A stretch of 64,000 nucleotides of DNA from NCBI RefSeq assembly GCF_902506095.1, contig NZ_LR733293.1:2428558-2492557 (forward strand), read 5' to 3'. The position numbers were made by a program, and so were the translations under genes. Shown piece after piece: positions 62,778 through 64,000 of this stretch; within the stretch, counting starts at the first letter, position 1; each line of letters opens with the position of its first letter. The notes beneath the pieces are model-generated. The model did not search any database and was not told the origin of the DNA. It was given only the letters and a program-made list of their open reading frames with translations. Source of the DNA: Arthrobacter sp. 9AX. GTDB lineage: Bacteria > Actinomycetota > Actinomycetes > Actinomycetales > Micrococcaceae.

Positions 62778-63638
62778 TCACAACGCCCGTCGGGGAAGGC
62801 CGACTGCGTCACACATCACATCTATGACAGATGCATTAACTTCGTCTTCAAGCCGGCTGAACAGGCGCACCTGTTCCACAGCCTGGTAGAGCAACATCTC
62901 AAGGCCGGGCACCACCGCACCGCCGCCGGCCTGCCACACCGCGGCGATCAGGCTGGGCCAGGGATCATAGGCCACGTCCAGCAAAACGCCGGGTGTGGGG
63001 GTCTTCAGGGCGGCGATTTCGCCGGCCAGTCCGTCCGCTGCGCGCGGCGGGAGCGTTGAAATGACGACGTCGGCAGCGGCCGTGGGTGCAGCGGCCTCCG
63101 TTATGGGCCGCACATCCAAAGCGAAGCCGAGGCTGTCCGCTGCGTTACGGACATCGGCGGTGCGTGCGGGGTCGCGCACGAAGATACGCCCCGAATCAGC
63201 CCCGAGTTCCTTCAGTGCCGCGACGGCGGCCGCCGCCGTTCCGCCCCCGCCGAGGACAACGGGCGCCGCCGGCGTGCGGGCACCTGCGTGGCGGACCGCA
63301 TTGACGATGCCGGCCACATCGGTGTTGGAACCGATGGTCCGGAAGCCCCTGCCGTGTTCCTCGAAGGACACCGTGTTCACCACGCCCAGGGTCCGGGCCA
63401 CGCCGCGGACCTCATCCACTTCGCCCACCATGGCCGATTTCAACGGCATGGTGACGGACAGTCCGCGCCAGCCCGGCTGGACCCGGACCTGGCGCATCAG
63501 CGAGGGCAACAGGTCCTCGGTGACGTCAATGGCCGTGTAGCTGATTCCGATGCCCAGCATGTTGTACGCCGCATGATGCAGCGCCGGCGACCTGGAGTGG
63601 CTGATCGGGTGGCCGAGGACGGCTGCCCGGAGGCTCAT
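62778..63638 (-). CDS. aroE: Shikimate dehydrogenase
   Basis: A 286-residue NADPH enzyme that reduces 3-dehydroshikimate. [17 protein letters not shown] (about 9-25) binds shikimate, NTDVAG (about 104-109) follows, and [15 protein letters not shown] (about 128-142) is the nucleotide-binding turn. The usual catalytic Lys lies in the MPLKSAM stretch (about 65). ATG 63638 overlaps the mltG stop by 4 bases (ATGA); the open frame extends further upstream. Confidence 0.94.
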   Translation of the reverse strand: MSLRAAVLGHPISHSRSPALHHAAYNMLGIGISYTAIDVTEDLLPSLMRQVRVQPGWRGLSVTMPLKSAMVGEVDEVRGVARTLGVVNTVSFEEHGRGFRTIGSNTDVAGIVNAVRHAGARTPAAPVVLGGGGTAAAAVAALKELGADSGRIFVRDPARTADVRNAADSLGFALDVRPITEAAAPTAAADVVISTLPPRAADGLAGEIAALKTPTPGVLLDVAYDPWPSLIAAVWQAGGGAVVPGLEMLLYQAVEQVRLFSRLEDEVNASVIDVMCDAVGLPRRAL

Positions 63639-64000
63639 GTGCAGCGGCCGACGTTTGCCGTGCACCAGGCGTTGTACTGCTCAACGTAGCCGTTGTGTTC
63701 CGCAAGGGTACGGGAGAACTTCGTCTCCTTGGTGTCAAGGTTGATGGTCACCCAGTACAGGTAATCATTGGCCTTCGGCCTGGCGGCAGCATCGATGGCC
63801 GTCTTGCCAGGCGAACCGATGGGTCCCGGGGGCAGGCCCGGATTCGCGTACGTGTTGTACGGGTTCGACTTGTCGTGGCGCTGCTCGTCCGTGAAGTTGA
63901 AGCTCTTGGTGCCCAGGCCGTAGGTCACGGCGGAGTCCACCTGCAGGAACCCGCCGGTCTGGTCGTTGGGCTTCAGCCGGTTGTAGATGGCACCGGCCAC
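63635..64000 (-). CDS. mltG: Endolytic transglycosylase MltG, C-terminal part
   Basis: Only the last 121 codons lie in the window; the gene continues past the right edge. The visible part is the end of the YceG/MltG domain, with AGAIYNRLK, LQVDSAVTYGLG, NPYNTYANPGLPPGPIGSPG and TLAEHNGYVEQYN, the typical order of family motifs. MltG cuts nascent glycan strands in the membrane to end their growth. It heads or belongs to the aro operon by a 4-base overlap with aroE. Confidence 0.92.
   Translation of the reverse strand: MAGAIYNRLKPNDQTGGFLQVDSAVTYGLGTKSFNFTDEQRHDKSNPYNTYANPGLPPGPIGSPGKTAIDAAARPKANDYLYWVTINLDTKETKFSRTLAEHNGYVEQYNAWCTANVGRCT

Overview
The window is chromosomal, high-GC housekeeping DNA from an actinobacterium. 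Gene content and protein sequences fit the Micrococcaceae, most like Arthrobacter/Pseudarthrobacter. Supporting signs are an mIHF-type host integration factor, a PriA without helicase motifs, a bifunctional CoaBC, an HrcA/CIRCE heat-shock operon with a second-type DnaJ, PyrR heading the pyr operon, many GTG/TTG starts, and apparent leaderless transcripts. I see no phage, insertion sequence, CRISPR array, rRNA or tRNA.

Layout. Positions 1-4.6 kb hold a DUF3043 membrane protein, pyrD, an alpha/beta hydrolase, uppS and recO. From 4.7 to 8.6 kb, leuA with a leucine-rich leader peptide faces a divergent M13 peptidase. From 8.7 to 14.2 kb lie an LCP cell-wall protein and the operon phoH-ybeY-CBS/CorC protein-era. 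From 14.6 to 20.7 kb come a GerMN lipoprotein, the heat-shock operon hrcA-dnaJ-rsmE with a CIRCE operator, DUF3097, DUF4870 and a 2H phosphoesterase. From 20.7 to 25 kb are hemW, lepA, a lone PemK/MazF-like gene and rpsT. From 25 to 33 kb are holA, comEC, comEA, degV and leuS, the last with its own leader peptide and terminator. From 33 to 41.5 kb is a glycerol operon (glpD-glpF-glpK), divergent from a SorC-type regulator that is closely followed by an aldo/keto reductase, a hydrolase and a glycosyltransferase. From 41.5 to 47.6 kb are priA, metK, coaBC, rpoZ, gmk and mihF. From 47.7 to 56.7 kb is the pyrimidine operon pyrR-pyrB-pyrC-(PH-like)-carA-carB-pyrF. A PrsW-type membrane protease follows. 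The end holds mltG-aroE-aroC-aroK-aroB-(TPR)-efp-nusB.

How the parts work together. The pyr operon is tightly packed, with start/stop codons overlapping by 1, 4 or 8 bases. It makes UMP and is probably controlled by PyrR at a PyrR-loop-like sequence in its own leader. The aro cluster makes chorismate and is coupled in the same way. The glp operon imports and oxidises glycerol.

The most interesting regulatory feature is a pair of short leucine-rich leader peptides, one before leuA and one before leuS. They share the start MRA-x-LLL and the DNA CTTAGCT, and each starts exactly where transcription is predicted to begin. I found no obviously new multi-gene system. The items worth a second look are regulatory RNA, a nested inverted repeat, a long comEC/holA overlap and a few poorly characterised proteins.
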